In this document: one piece after another, positions 10,234 to 21,163 of the stretch
How positions within the stretch are numbered: position 1 is the stretch's first letter
Layout: the number at the start of each line of letters is the position of its first letter
Assembly (NCBI GenBank): GCA_010093605.1
Contig: MU004185.1
Location: forward strand, 2,112,539-2,176,538
Length of the DNA: 64,000 nt
Direction: 5' to 3'
DNA from: Lophium mytilinum
Lineage: Eukaryota > Ascomycota > Dothideomycetes > Mytilinidiales > Mytilinidiaceae
Notes under the pieces: model-generated
What the model saw: only the letters and a program-made list of their open reading frames with translations
Database searches by the model: none
Told to the model about the DNA's origin: nothing
Translations under genes and position numbers: made by a program

Positions 10234-10897
10234 GTCTTAAATCACACTGTGCCCACGTGCGTTCTGGGGCACTGGTAGACCCTCTTGTGCGCCCCTGACC
10301 TAATCAAACATGTTGATTCATGAATGTCACGTTTCGGAAGGTTCAAATTTGAGCGGTTGCGGCTTCACTTTGGAGGAGGGCTGATATAGAAGCTGGCGCA
10401 GTAGGATAGCAAAGACCGTCTTAAATCGCGTGATAATCACGTAAGTTTTGGGGCATTGGTAGACCCTGTAAGGCGCCCCTGGCCTATCCAAGTTTCGAAA
10501 TCACGGATGTCACGTTCTGGAGGGTTCAAATCAGACCCACTATGCTTGAATCTTGGAGGAGGGCCGATATCGAGGCTAGAGCAATAGGAACGTGAAAACA
10601 CCCCCTGAATTGCACCACAAGGACATCGGTTTGGGGGGTTAGGAAACTCAGCGAGACGCTCCTGGCCTAATCCATTTTCAAAATTATGGATGTCTCGTTC
10701 TGCAACGTTCAAATTAGAGCATCTGCGGCTTCGCATTGGAGGAGTGCTAATATCGAAGCTTGAGCAATTCAAAAGCAGAAGACGTCCTGAATTGGACCAT
10801 ATTTACAACACTTTTGCGGCCCTGTTTGCGCCTCTCAGACGCCCCTGGCCTAACCAAGTTTCTAAAACGCGAATGTAACGTTCTGGACCCTTCAGAT
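10234..10897. repeat. Diverged tandem repeat, about 183 bp period, 3.6 copies
   Basis: Four units begin at about 10234, 10419, 10604 and 10786; the last is truncated. Shared landmarks in order are CTTAAATC or CTGAATTG, GGCATTGGTAGACCCT, GCGCCCCTGGCCTAATC, AATGTCACGTTCTGGAGGGTT, and TGGAGGAGGGCTGATATCGA followed by AGCAATAGGA. The last landmark recurs at 10371, 10554 and 10737, spacing of 183 nt. Units differ at many positions, so the array is old. It ends six bases before the stop codon of the F-box/JmjC gene and probably forms that gene's 3' UTR or terminator region. Confidence 0.85.
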
Positions 10898-10902
10898 CAG
10901 AC

Positions 10903-12732
10903 CTACGGCACCTCTTCATCACTATCACCCCCAAACCCAAAGAAGAACCCCCCGCCACCCCCCTCCGCATCGTCTTTTTGAACCAATTGCTCCCATTTCT
11001 CGCTTCTAGCAACCACTTTTGCCCCATCCTGCTTCTTCAGCTCTTTCAGCCCCTCTGCCAGCACTTCTGGGGCTTCTTCTCCCAGTTTCTCTACGAATAG
11101 CTTGTATGGATCTGTCACTTCGTCCTTGAAGCCACTCGCTTGGTCGCCTGTATCTCTTAGGAAGCGTAGCACGTCCGCTACGTGCCTCCGCGGCACAAAA
11201 TTTTGCGTCAGCGCGAGGCTTTCGTCTAGATTTAGGACCAAGTGGAACCAGCCGGAGGGCACGTGGAGGACCTCTCCTGCGTAACATATTGCCTCACGGC
11301 AGCCGGGCGTGCGGCGCGCGAGGGCGTGGAAGGAGAGGAGGTACTCCGCGATGCTGAGAGGCGACGTGATCTCCGACGCATCGGCGGAGAGGATCACGCC
11401 GGGGGGCGGGGCGGTGGTGGGGGAGGAGGGGAACATGAGCCAGTACTTCGAGCCCGTCAACACAGCGTTCCAGGCGCTGGTGGCGTTGGGGTCTTTGTGG
11501 AAGGTGCTGCCGCTGCGGGCAGGGCCCATGATCATCCAGCGGCAGTCCGGGCGCTGGGCGCCGAGGACGCTGAAGAGGTCTTCGCCGAAGCAGGTGGGAG
11601 GCCAGTAGGAGGCGTGGGGGTCGTCGCGGCCGACGGTGATGGAGAGCTTTTCGACGAAGGCGCGGTCGAAGAGGTAGAGGGGGGATTCGTCGAGGCTGTT
11701 GTTCATGTAGGCGGTGTAGACGTTGAGTGGCCAGTCGACGGCTTCGGCGCGGATTTTGACGTTGGGGTATTTGGCGAGGAGGGTTGAGGGCGTCCAGTTG
11801 TTGTAGATGGGCCATTGTTTGACGGGGGAGGTGAGGATGTAGGGCTGGTCGGTCCAGGAGTCGGAGAATTCTTCGGGGGTTAAGTCGGAGAGGCGAGGGA
11901 TGGCGTTGCGCGAAGGGATGTTCGTAGTGTAGGGCTCCAATGGTGTGTAAGTACAGTGGAAGGGCCGATAAAGAACGTCAGAGAACAGGTTTCTGCAGGA
12001 GACGAGGGAGGTGTGCGAAGCTGGAAGACGGAGATAGGTCGATCGCCATGTTCCGTTCCACACGAAGTCTTCTGGTGGTGATCTGAGATCCTGATTAGCG
12101 GTGCTCTCCGATCGGTTGCGTAGCTTTGGTGGTGGACCCGTGAGACAGAAAGATAAGTCTGAACATGAAAGCGTAAGAGCGACAGAAGACTACGAAAGAA
12201 GAGTACGGAAGAGGACATGATTGGAGGATCTACTATATGGCTAGATATTCCGCCAAGGTAAACGTCGTTTGATGCCAAAAATTATAGACTAAAGAAGCAA
12301 ACGACGAAAAGAGCTGTTGAGTAGCTATAAAATCTATATACCCCCTTCGGAAACACATGAGAAGAGAAATAAAACATACTCTATAAACAGAGTCCTCCAC
12401 AGTTCCTCGAGCCTTGTAAACGCATAGAACGCCTTGCACGTGCTCCCGAGTCTCACTAGATCCTGGGCATCTAGGCCCTCCAACAGAGTTATGAGTAACT
12501 CATCGGGAATCCTTGCAAACGGCCCACATGCCCTCTTGATATCATGGGAGGCTGTGTATGCATTCCCGGAAGGCCTGATGCCTAGTGGGTGACTCGGAAT
12601 AGTCACAGCGTCTCTATCCTCAGCATCACTCTCGACGGGAGCAGCTTTGAGCTTTATTCTCTTCGCTGTTCGGCCAAAATCCTCCTCTTCGATGTGAGCA
12701 AAGCCGTCCACAGGCACCGCGGAGGGCGCCAT
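10903..12732 (-). CDS. F-box and JmjC-domain protein (about 510 aa)
   Basis: Minus-strand exon 1 (12380-12732) encodes an acidic/basic N-terminus and an F-box (residues of about 70-115: FARIPDELLITLLEGL, LVRLGSTCKAFY, LWRTLF). A 299-nt intron separates exon 2 (10903-12082), which starts SPPEDFVWNGTWRSTYL and holds a JMJD6-like JmjC domain with the Fe(II) ligands H-K-D in STFHKDPNA and the distal His in SGWFHLVLN. JmjC oxygenases use 2-oxoglutarate to hydroxylate or demethylate proteins, and the F-box suggests an SCF ubiquitin-ligase partner; this pairing is known in fungi. The C-terminus is Gly/Phe-rich and acidic. I chose the ATG at 12732; an in-frame ATG at 12786 would add 18 hydrophobic residues. 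Automated calling could split the gene in two at the long intron. Confidence 0.9.
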
Positions 12733-13237
12733 GCTCGCTATCCCGAATGCGATCAAAGGAGCAGGAACAATATGAAGGACGCCCACGGCTGGATGGCGCC
12801 AGCAGCAGTCCTACGATGACACACAGGCCCGGTCAGTACCTAGGAAATCCTGCAGTTAGCCACGGAGAGTGAAGAGTCATCGCCACCTGTGAGCCTGTGA
12901 GCCGTGGATGCTGGCAGTGACTTTTGTGGTGCTAGACTGTGGCGCTTGGGCCATTTCCGGGTTAGCGCCCTTTGGATAATTTTACAAACTTCTCTCCAGC
13001 GACGCCCGCCTCTTCTTCTCTCCCTCACCAACCAACTCAACAACACAACCAACAAATACAACCTTTCACACTAGATCCATCGACTCTCATACACGAGAGT
13101 CAGGTTTCTAGTCCCAGTACAACTTCACTTCACTCCGCGGCGGGTTCCACGAGAATCTCCACCGCTTTCAGCCCCGCCACTACCTTCTTCCACGATCACA
13201 GCGCTGCGCCTGTGGTCCCTATTGTCTAATCGCAATC
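12733..13237. other. Divergent promoter and long eIF4A leader
   Basis: From about 12960 the sequence becomes a C/T- then CA-rich leader typical of highly expressed fungal genes. It contains an open frame with no recognisable protein. No further gene is seen. Confidence 0.5.
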
Positions 13238-14361
13238 ATGGCTGAAAAAGGACTCGAGGACGTCCCCGAGAGTAGGTCTACCAGCTTTTCATATACTCTT
13301 TTGCACCTGGAACTTCTGTCTGCTCTGAGCGCGCCCTCTTCCTCCCATTTTGCAGTCTCTAACCGCCGCCACCAACCCAACAGGTCAGATCGAGTCGAAC
13401 TACGATGAGACCACCGACTCCTTCGATGCGATGAACCTGAAGGCCGAGCTCCTTCGCGGAGTCTACGCCTACGGTTTCGAGCGCCCGTCTGCGATCCAGC
13501 AGCGCGCTATCATGCCCGTTATCAAGGGTAAGTCCACATCACCCCACGAGGTGAATGTGAGGTTCTAACACCACCTCTCCAGGACATGATGTCATTGCTC
13601 AAGCTCAGTCCGGTACTGGCAAGACTGCGACCTTCTCCATCTCGGTCCTCCAGAAGCTCGACCCGAACATCAAGGCCTGCCAGGCCCTCATCCTCGCCCC
13701 CACCCGCGAGTTGGCCCAACAAATCCAGAAGGTCGTGGTTGCCATCGGCGACTTCATGAACGTCGAGTGCCACGCCTGTATTGGTGGCACCAGCGTCCGT
13801 GATGATATGAAGGCTCTGCAGGAAGGTCCCCAGGTCGTTGTCGGTACCCCCGGCCGTGTCCAGGACATGATCCAGCGTCGTGTCCTCAAGACCGACCACA
13901 TGAAGATGTTCGTCCTCGATGAGGCTGACGAGATGTTGTCCCGTGGGTTCACCGAGCAGATCTACGACATCTTCCAGCTTCTGCCGCAGTCCACCCAGGT
14001 TGTCCTCCTCTCGGCCACCATGCCCCAGGACGTCTTGGAAGTCACCACCAAGTTCATGCGCGACCCGATCCGCATTCTCGTCAAGAAGGATGAGCTTACC
14101 CTGGAAGGTATCAAGCAATTCTACATTGCCGTCGAGAAGGAAGATTGGAAGCTCGACACGCTCTCCGATCTCTACGAGACCGTTACGATCACCCAAGCCG
14201 TTATCTTCTGCAACACCCGTAGGAAGGTCGACTGGCTCACCGACAAGCTCACTGCTCGTGACTTTACCGTCTCCGCCATGCATGGCGACATGGACCAGGG
14301 CCAGCGTGACGTTATCATGAAGGAGTTCCGTTCCGGTTCTTCTCGTGTTCTGATCGCCACT

Positions 14362-14396
<35 letters not shown>

Positions 14397-14656
14397 GTCC
14401 CTTGTCATCAACTACGACTTGCCTGCCAACCGCGAGAACTACATTCACAGGATCGGTCGTGGTGGTCGTTTCGGACGCAAGGGCGTTGCCATCAATTTCG
14501 TCACCGCCGAGGATGTGCGCATGATGCGCGAGATCGAACAGTTCTACAGCACTCAAATCGAGGAGATGCCCATGAACGTCGCTGGTAAGTCGGGGATCAT
14601 GCCCCTCGACCTGACGAAATGCAGTTTGCTGATACATTTGAACAGACTTGATCTAA
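13238..14656 (+). CDS. TIF1: ATP-dependent RNA helicase eIF4A (396 aa)
   Basis: Exons are 13238-13271, 13384-13527, 13583-14584 and 14646-14656. The spliced start reads [20 protein letters not shown], and the last exon is only 11 nt, coding the conserved end DLI-stop. DEAD-box motifs are complete and in order: [10 protein letters not shown] (Q motif), AQSGTGKT (I), PTRELA (Ia), TPGR (Ib), DEAD (II), SAT (III), ARGID (V) and HRIGRGGR (VI). eIF4A unwinds mRNA 5' leaders within eIF4F for ribosome scanning. The length matches the family. Codon use is strongly C-ending throughout, as expected for a very highly expressed gene; this bias creates a long open frame on the antisense strand. Confidence 0.98.
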
Positions 14657-15426
14657 GTATTGATCTACAAGAGGGCCCTATTTCACATCAATGCCAGCAT
14701 TATGCTCCGCTGGTACCTTGATTTCTGATCTGGTGGCTCTTTATGCGTGTATCGTCTGCCTGGCGTTGGGCGACACAACCCTTCCATTCGGAACAAAAAG
14801 CGTGAGAGGGGAGGCACTTACATCATGGCATCTCGGCGTTTGTCGATTCCTTTGTGAATTGCTCCCTTTACAACGCATCATGATCATGATGGGTAGAAAA
14901 CGGGGACACTGCTGATTGTTTATTCCGTCGAGAGAACCTGCTTCCTACTTGTTCATTCTCCTTTCTCCATCCATGCGGCTCTGTATCTAGGGATTGCTGG
15001 TCCTTTTGGTTATCTTGGCACGGCCGTGGAAGCTATTTCCACTTTAGACGTGTCATCGATGACGATAATGGTCTTTTCTTTGCTATAGAGTGGTCTATCT
15101 GAATTATATTCGGTCTGCCTTGTTGTGCTCTGTTCTGTGATTGTGACATGTTCGCTGCCGACTCACAAAAATAGTGGACGTTCTTTGATTTATATCAAGC
15201 TTCCGACATGCAAGCAGACTGCCATCACGCAAGCTGTCACTGCAATGCATATCCCATAGCAGCATATCATCAATATCATTGATAACACCTATAACCTCTA
15301 ACGAATAACTTAAGCCGCCCATTAGTCTCCAAACCCAGCGCCGCAGCGCATGAAAACCGGACGCCTCCCCATCCTCTGGGGGCAAATGACACAAAAGATG
15401 CAGCCTTTCACGCTCTATCAACCATT
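14657..15426. other. Intergenic stretch between convergent genes
   Basis: It holds the 3' flanks of eIF4A and of the Snx4 gene. Both parts are T-rich on the strand of their own gene. No coding or RNA feature is recognised. Confidence 0.45.
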
Positions 15427-16772
15427 TCAAGCAGCCACCACCCCTTCCTTCTCCATATCCTTCACAAACCTCTCCCACGTCTCGATCGTGCCCTGAAAGA
15501 AGCCGATATGCGCATCCGCTAAATCCCCCAGCGTATCCTTAAACTCAACCGCCTTGATACGCTCGAAATCCGCGACCTCCTTGACCGTCTGCTCGTCAAA
15601 CGCCTCGGTCGCCTTCTTCGCCATCTCGACCTCCCGCGTCAGCCGCTCGATGTCGATCTCGAGCTTGCGCAACCGCTGCCGCCGCGCCTGCTCGTGGTCC
15701 ACGCCCCTCACGTCCTCGAGCTTACTGCGCAGATAGCCGCTCGCGCCCAGCCCACTCGAGCCGGACTGCGACGCCAGACTATCGCGATCCCCCGCCGCTT
15801 TCGCGAGGTAGTCCGTCAGCGCCTCGAAGTCGAGCTGCTTCTGCTCGCGCGTCTTCAGCAGCCCCTTAAGCGCAACGATGTACGCCTCCATATCGCGCAG
15901 CGAGCCGAGATAGTTCTGGTCCGTGTGCTCCTTCAGCCCGCGCAGCCCCACCGACGTCGTCTCGACGCTCGCCGCGAACCCCGTCAGCGCGGACCCCACG
16001 CCAGGCTCCAGCGTGTTCAGCTTCTGGCACTGCGTCGCGAGGTCGCCGTAGTCCGTCTCCAGATCCGCCTGCCGCCGCGCGACCCGCGCCGTCACTTTCT
16101 CGACGTTGCTGAGGTCCTCGTCCAGCTTGGTCGCGCGCTCTTTGACTTCGACGAAGCGCTTGTCCGCTTTGTGCACTTTGGTGAAGGCGTTGACGAAGGT
16201 GTCGGCGAGCGTGTTGATTAGCCCGGAGTCGGCGTCGGCGTCGGCGGCTGCGTGCGACATGCTTGCGCCGCGGAGGGGCCGGCCTTTCATGGTTTGGTTC
16301 CAGTCGGAGCTTTCGAGGAAGAGGATGAGGAGCATCGCGCGGCGGAGGACGGGGTGCAGGGTTAGCCGCGCGAGGAAGCGGTGCAGGCTGTGCGCGCGGC
16401 CTTGGGTGAAGTCGGGCCCGAAGCGGTCGCCGCGGACGTAGGCGAGCTTGTGCTTATCTGGGAGGGGTGGGACGGCGCATTGGGGGTACTCGCGCGAGAG
16501 GGTTTTGAAGAGGAAGACGAAGTCGGTGAAGCGGCGGCGGACGGCGAAGGAGGGGCGTTGGAAGGATTGGAAGTCGGACTGGGAGGCGGAGAAGGGGTCA
16601 GTAAGGGAAGGTGCAAGAGGGTGGAGGAGAGGAGGTAGGGCACCTTTGTGGAGACGAGGTAAGAGATGTAGGCGTCTTTGGTGCCATCGAGTTCTTTCTG
16701 CGGCTGGGAAACGGTGCACTCCAGACGGCCCTCGGAGAAATCCTCGGTGTCGTAGGTGGGCTGGCCGTCCAT
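15427..16772 (-). CDS. SNX4: Sorting nexin Snx4/Atg24-like (426 aa)
   Basis: Minus-strand exon 1 (16644-16772) codes MDGQPTYDTEDFSEG through YLVSTK, and exon 2 (15427-16578) continues SDFQSFQRPSFAVRRRFTDF. The PX domain spans about residues 15-140, with the phosphoinositide-binding RRRF and later the PPLPDKH loop. Residues of about 180-420 form a long helical BAR-type region. Snx4 binds PI3P on endosomes and, as a heterodimer, retrieves cargo to the Golgi and supports selective autophagy. The N-terminus is shorter than in some fungal orthologues; an additional upstream coding exon is possible. Codons are C-ending in the PX part and G-ending in the BAR part. Confidence 0.93.
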
Positions 16773-17370
16773 GCTGGGCAGAGGACTGGGTTGTAACCGT
16801 GGTTGGCGGTCGCTGGAGGGCGGTGTTGTGGTATGATGTATGTTGAGAGAGGTCAGAGAGCTTCAGAGGCGAGTCGGCATTGCGTAGTGGAGGGGCCGAC
16901 CCTTGAAGCTTGCTGCCAGGGTCTTTGAACAGAAAGTGGCAGTCAACCAGTTTTTGATTATGATACACGCCGACTCCACGATTATGAATACTTGCCTAGC
17001 ATTGATTGACGTCCTCTGTTACGGCATCACAACTTAGAATTAGCGGCTTTGACAAGGCCGATAGCTCTCTGGGCCACCTCAGGTGGAATCAAACTGGACT
17101 GCCACTTTATGTTTAGCGAAGCTTGCCTGCCCTCAATGTAAAAGAGGACTCGAAGGAAGTATCCACAGCGCATCATCACTTTCTCAATGGCATTGATAGA
17201 AATAGAGCGCGCCGTGCTGATACAAATAATCACCCCACAGTGGGTAAATCTCTGGCCTGGCTGCTGTAATGTGCCTAGGGAATATATACAAGTGAACAGA
17301 ACCCAGCAGTCAGCCGGACTATTGACGCGGATAAACAATAACTCAACCCAAAAACGCCTGGCTGACCTCT
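16773..17370. other. Intergenic stretch
   Basis: It contains the Snx4 promoter and the 3' flank of the adenylate kinase gene, both on the minus strand. Small open frames here show no recognisable protein. Confidence 0.4.
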
Positions 17371-18227
17371 CTAATTGTCGAGAGCGCCAAACCTTCTCCC
17401 AAACTCCTTGATAAGACGAGGTGTGATCTCGTCACTGCTGTTCCCTCGGACGTTCCATAGAACGCCCATTTTATCATAATGCTCCAGGAGGGGTAGACTC
17501 GTCTCCTTGAAGTTCTTCAACCGCGCCTTCCATACTTCCGGGTCGTCGTCTTCCCTTCGTGTCAAGGGCTCGCCGGTAACATCATCCTTACCCTCAACCT
17601 TGGGCGCATTGAAAGTCGTGTTGTAGACTCGCCCGGATGGCGCGTGCACCCACCGATTACAAATCCGGTCGATGATTATGTCGGTGGGTGTGTCAAGATT
17701 GACCACGAGGTTGATGGGTATGAGGTCGTCCAGTTGAGCCGCTTGGGCAGCCGTGCGTGGAAAGCCGTCCAAGATGAAGGACGCTGAGGGATGGTCCGAA
17801 TAGTTGTACTTGCTGGTGCGCAGCCCGGACGGGATGAAGACGGAGTCCACGGTGTCATCCTGGTCCATCCCGATAGACGACGAGTAGACAGTATAGGGTC
17901 TGATGGTGTCGTTGGTGAGCCAGCCGCGGTTCGTGAGTTCATTTATGATTAGGCGGAGTATCATGGTGTCTGGGACCAGTGCGCCGGCCTTCATCTTGGA
18001 CTCGGCTTGGATACCTGCGGCGAACAAGTTGTCAGACGTGAACGAATGCGTTCGAATACTCGGTACGTACCCAGAGGAGTGCGTTCCCGGACATTCTTCC
18101 TCAAAAGGTCGCCCGAGCTGATCGAGGCCAATTCCGGGAACTTTCTCATCAGACGATCGGTCTGGGTGCCCTTGCCGACGCCGGGTGCGCCCACGAGGAT
18201 GATGCGGGCGGCGCGCGTGAGAGACAT
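17371..18227 (-). CDS. ADK2: Mitochondrial GTP:AMP phosphotransferase (adenylate kinase 3 type, 266 aa)
   Basis: Minus-strand exons 18071-18227 and 17371-18014 join across a 56-nt intron at ERTPLG|IQAESKM. The P-loop GAPGVGKGT lies at residues 14-22, followed by the NMP-binding SSGDLLRKN, FILDGFPRT, and the LID domain NRWVHAPSGRVYN. The LID lacks the four-Cys zinc site, as in eukaryotic AK3. AK3 enzymes phosphorylate AMP with GTP or ITP in the mitochondrial matrix. An insertion of about 30 residues rich in Tyr/Ser/Asp sits before FILDGFPRT. The neighbouring LETM1 gene, transcribed divergently, is also mitochondrial. Confidence 0.95.
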
Positions 18228-18830
18228 GGTGGGTAAGGGCCGTCTGGTCGTAACGACTCGAGGAAACGTGGATAAAGATATATTCCTCTCGCGACACCGG
18301 GGGAATGGGCGCTCGCAGGGCCAAAGGGAAGTACACCGGAGGCTATCGGAAATGCATAGTGAAAGTAATATGTAGGTAGTGATACAGTGCAGCCGTTATA
18401 CAAGGTGAGGACAGCGTGGACCCGGCGTGAGACACAAAGCAAACGAGGAAGATGAAGATATTGAGGTCGAAGCGTGCATGGTGATGAGGGGAACCGGAGG
18501 ATCGTCATTTGTTGAGGCGCGCCTGGAGCACCGATCGCAAGCCGAGCCCTCCGGCACGCCGCCAACCTGGGGCGTATGGGCGTTCAAGCGGGCAGCACGG
18601 GATGATGAGGGCTTGGCTGGGCCCTGTTCCTGGGTGCAAATCCACGCCAGGCCGAAGCCGACGGCCTGCGCAAACTGCACTTTGTCAACCTTCTTCCACC
18701 ATCACTCCTTCATCACCCGCCCTTCGCCCCAACCTTTTGCATCTTCACCAACTGCTGTGTAAACACACCTTTTCTTTCTTTCGTCTGATAGTCGCTCCTT
18801 ACACTTTCCCTGCCGGTCCGGCGCTCCGCT
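18228..18830. other. Divergent promoter between two mitochondrial-protein genes
   Basis: It drives adenylate kinase 3 leftward and LETM1 rightward. From 18690 it is a C/T-rich leader. Open frames across the region have no recognisable product. Confidence 0.45.
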
Positions 18831-20553
18831 ATGTATCTCCAGCGCTCTGCCTCAAGGGCGGCGCCCCTAGTCCTCAGGAACGGCGCAAGAGTCTTCCCAC
18901 GAACCTCCACCCATACGCCGCAGTATGTCACAGCAATCGCTATACTAATTCCGCACCGGGCTCTGGCGACCGACACCTCGACATCCTCGGGTCCTGGAGG
19001 AAACTATCCGCCCCCCGGCTTCAATGCTGACCAAGCCAAGAAACCGCTCCCAAAAGCAGCCCAAACTATCAAAGAGAAGGCGACGGTCAGCGACGCAGTC
19101 TTGACGAACCCCACTGCTGCCAAAGATGCAGCTCCTTCGGCCGCAAAGGCGGCACCCTCGGACGACAAATCGCTCACAGCGCTAGCTACCGAGAAGGCCG
19201 CAGAGAAGAAAGCCGAAGAGAAGAAGCTTGCTAAGAAGAAAGAGGATGAGAAGAAGCTCACAATGTGGCAGAAGGTCAAGAAGGAAGCCAACCATTACTG
19301 GGATGGAACGAAACTACTCGTTACCGAGGTCAGGATTAGTTCGAAACTGGCCGTAAGAATGGCTGCCGGCTACGAACTCACGCGGAGAGAGCACAGACAG
19401 GTATTTTATCGCTCCTCAATGAATCATGAGCGTGCTAACCCGCAAATAGTTGACCAGAACAGTCCAGGATCTGGGCCGATTAGTGCCCTTCTCCGCATTC
19501 GTCCTGGTTCCCTTTGCCGAACTTCTCCTCCCCGTAGCTCTGAAGCTCTTCCCCAACATGCTCCCCAGCACATACGAGGGCCAGAGTGCCAAGGATGTCA
19601 AGGCCAAGAATCTGCGGGCTACCCGGAAGGAAGTCAGTAGCTTCCTGCGGCAGACTCTCCAAGAAACTGGTTTGCCTGTAAGCACAGAGAACGCGCGGAG
19701 GGAAGAGTTCCATGAGTTCTTCCGTAAGGTCCGTACGACGGGCGAGACACCCACTCAAGCCGACGTCATCAAAGTTTGCAAGATCTTCAAGGACGATTTG
19801 ACTCTGGACAATCTTTCCCGGCCTCAACTGGTTGCCATCTGCCGGTACATGAACATGACGTCGTTCGGCACCGACAACTTCCTCCGTTACCAAGTTCGTC
19901 ACCGCATGCGTCAAATCAAGCGTGACGACCGCGCAATCTCATTCGAGGGCGTTGAGTCGCTTTCCGTTCCAGAGCTTCAAACTGCCTGTGCTAGCCGCGG
20001 TCTCCGGACTCACGGCATGAGCCCCGGCCGTCTCCGTGATGATCTACAAATGTGGCTAGACTTAAGATTGAAATATGGCGTTCCATCCACGCTTCTGGTG
20101 CTGAGCAACGCATTCATGTATGCTCAAGGCAAGGAGACGGAAATGAACTCTCAAATTGATGCCCTCCAAGGTGTGCTATCGAGCATACCCGAGGAGCTGT
20201 ATCACGAGATCGAACTTGAAGTGCATAGCGCTGAGGGCGCTGCTACGAACAAGCAGCGTCTGGAGGTCCTCAAAGAGCAACAGGAGCTCATCGACGAGGA
20301 GAACCAACAGAACAAGAGCAACGCGCACAATGCCAATGCATCGCCGAAGGATCTTGACAACATCGATGAGGATGAGAAGGTTGCTGCCAAGGAGGCTGCT
20401 GGCGAGGACAGCAAAGAAGCTGCCGCTGATGTTGAGGCTGCTGAGAAGGACGAGGGGAAGTCTTCTGCCGAGAAGCGCGAGGAACTGCTTCAGGAAGAGA
20501 AGGAGGCTGATAAGGAGCATGAGACGCAAAAGCTTCAGAAGGAGAAACCTTGA
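18831..20553 (+). CDS. MDM38: LETM1/Mdm38-family mitochondrial inner-membrane protein (557 aa)
   Basis: Exons 18831-19400 and 19450-20553 join in phase 0 at TRREHRQ|LTRTVQD. The start MYLQRSASRAAPLVLRNGARVF is a classic mitochondrial presequence. A Lys/Glu/Ala-rich linker precedes KKEANHYWDGTKLL, then a transmembrane helix at about residues 200-222 (FSAFVLVPFAELLLPVALKLFP), and the LETM1 ribosome-binding domain with NFLRYQVRHRMRQIKRDD and MSPGRLRDDLQMWLDL. The C-terminus is an acidic coiled coil. Mdm38 supports K+/H+ exchange and membrane insertion of mitochondrially made proteins. Family assignment is firm. Confidence 0.96.
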
Positions 20554-21163
20554 AGTGGTGCAATCCCCACTTTTTGTATGTATATAGACACATGAGCTTC
20601 CCTTGACGACGGAGCCCCGGTAGTGTCCCGGGCTCCAAAACCATAGAACAAAAATACCCAATGTACAAATACGCTCACTACATTACCCTCATGATTCCAC
20701 TTGCAATATTACGACATAAAAGTTGCGCAACCTCTCTCGTATTCTGTTTTAAGACTTGCTTCCAAGTTGCTGATGGAACCCTGGGTCAGACCAAAACGGC
20801 GTAACAAGTCGATTAGAAGTGTACGGGACTACTCTAATCTGCGTTGTTCTGACTCTTACATCCTGTATAAATGCCGAGGCGTTTGTCCAGGCGCTGAATA
20901 TGATGCTGAAAGGGGTGTGGGGAGGAACTAGTTCCGTGAGCTAGCATATCAGTCAAGCATATGCTAGGTTTCGAATCAACGGTCGAAGAATATGATCTAT
21001 CAAGTCATTCTAGAGAGCATTTGGAAAATGTTCTGGCTTCGAACAGTACCTAGTCATCACCCTTGTCGATCTCTCACGTGATGCTCATTGACCCCACTTC
21101 TCTATTTCAACCTCAACGTTCAGCTAGACCAAGCTGCAAGAATCACGAACCAAATGAAGCAAG
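20554..21163. other. Intergenic stretch
   Basis: This is the LETM1 3' flank and the promoter of the next gene. A TCACGTGA site lies at 21074. Nothing else is recognised. Confidence 0.4.
21074..21081. promoter_or_regulatory. TCACGTGA palindrome upstream of the F-box-like gene
   Basis: This 8-bp palindrome contains CACGTG and lies about 83 nt upstream of the ATG at 21164. It fits a bHLH (Cbf1-type) site. The function is inferred from motif and position only. Confidence 0.35.

Noticed and set aside
10234-10897. The tandem repeat as a SINE array
   Set aside because: The B-box-like segment is poorly conserved between units, and no A-tail or target-site duplication is seen.
11242-11815. Open frames on both strands inside the JmjC gene (Gly/Glu/Val-rich and Arg/His/Pro-rich)
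   Set aside because: They are low-complexity shadows of C-rich codons in the JmjC domain.
12972-13229. An 85-codon frame before eIF4A
   Set aside because: It is CA/CT-rich leader sequence without protein character.
13522-14637. A 371-codon open frame antisense to eIF4A
   Set aside because: It is a mirror of strongly biased codon use; the sense strand has complete DEAD-box motifs.
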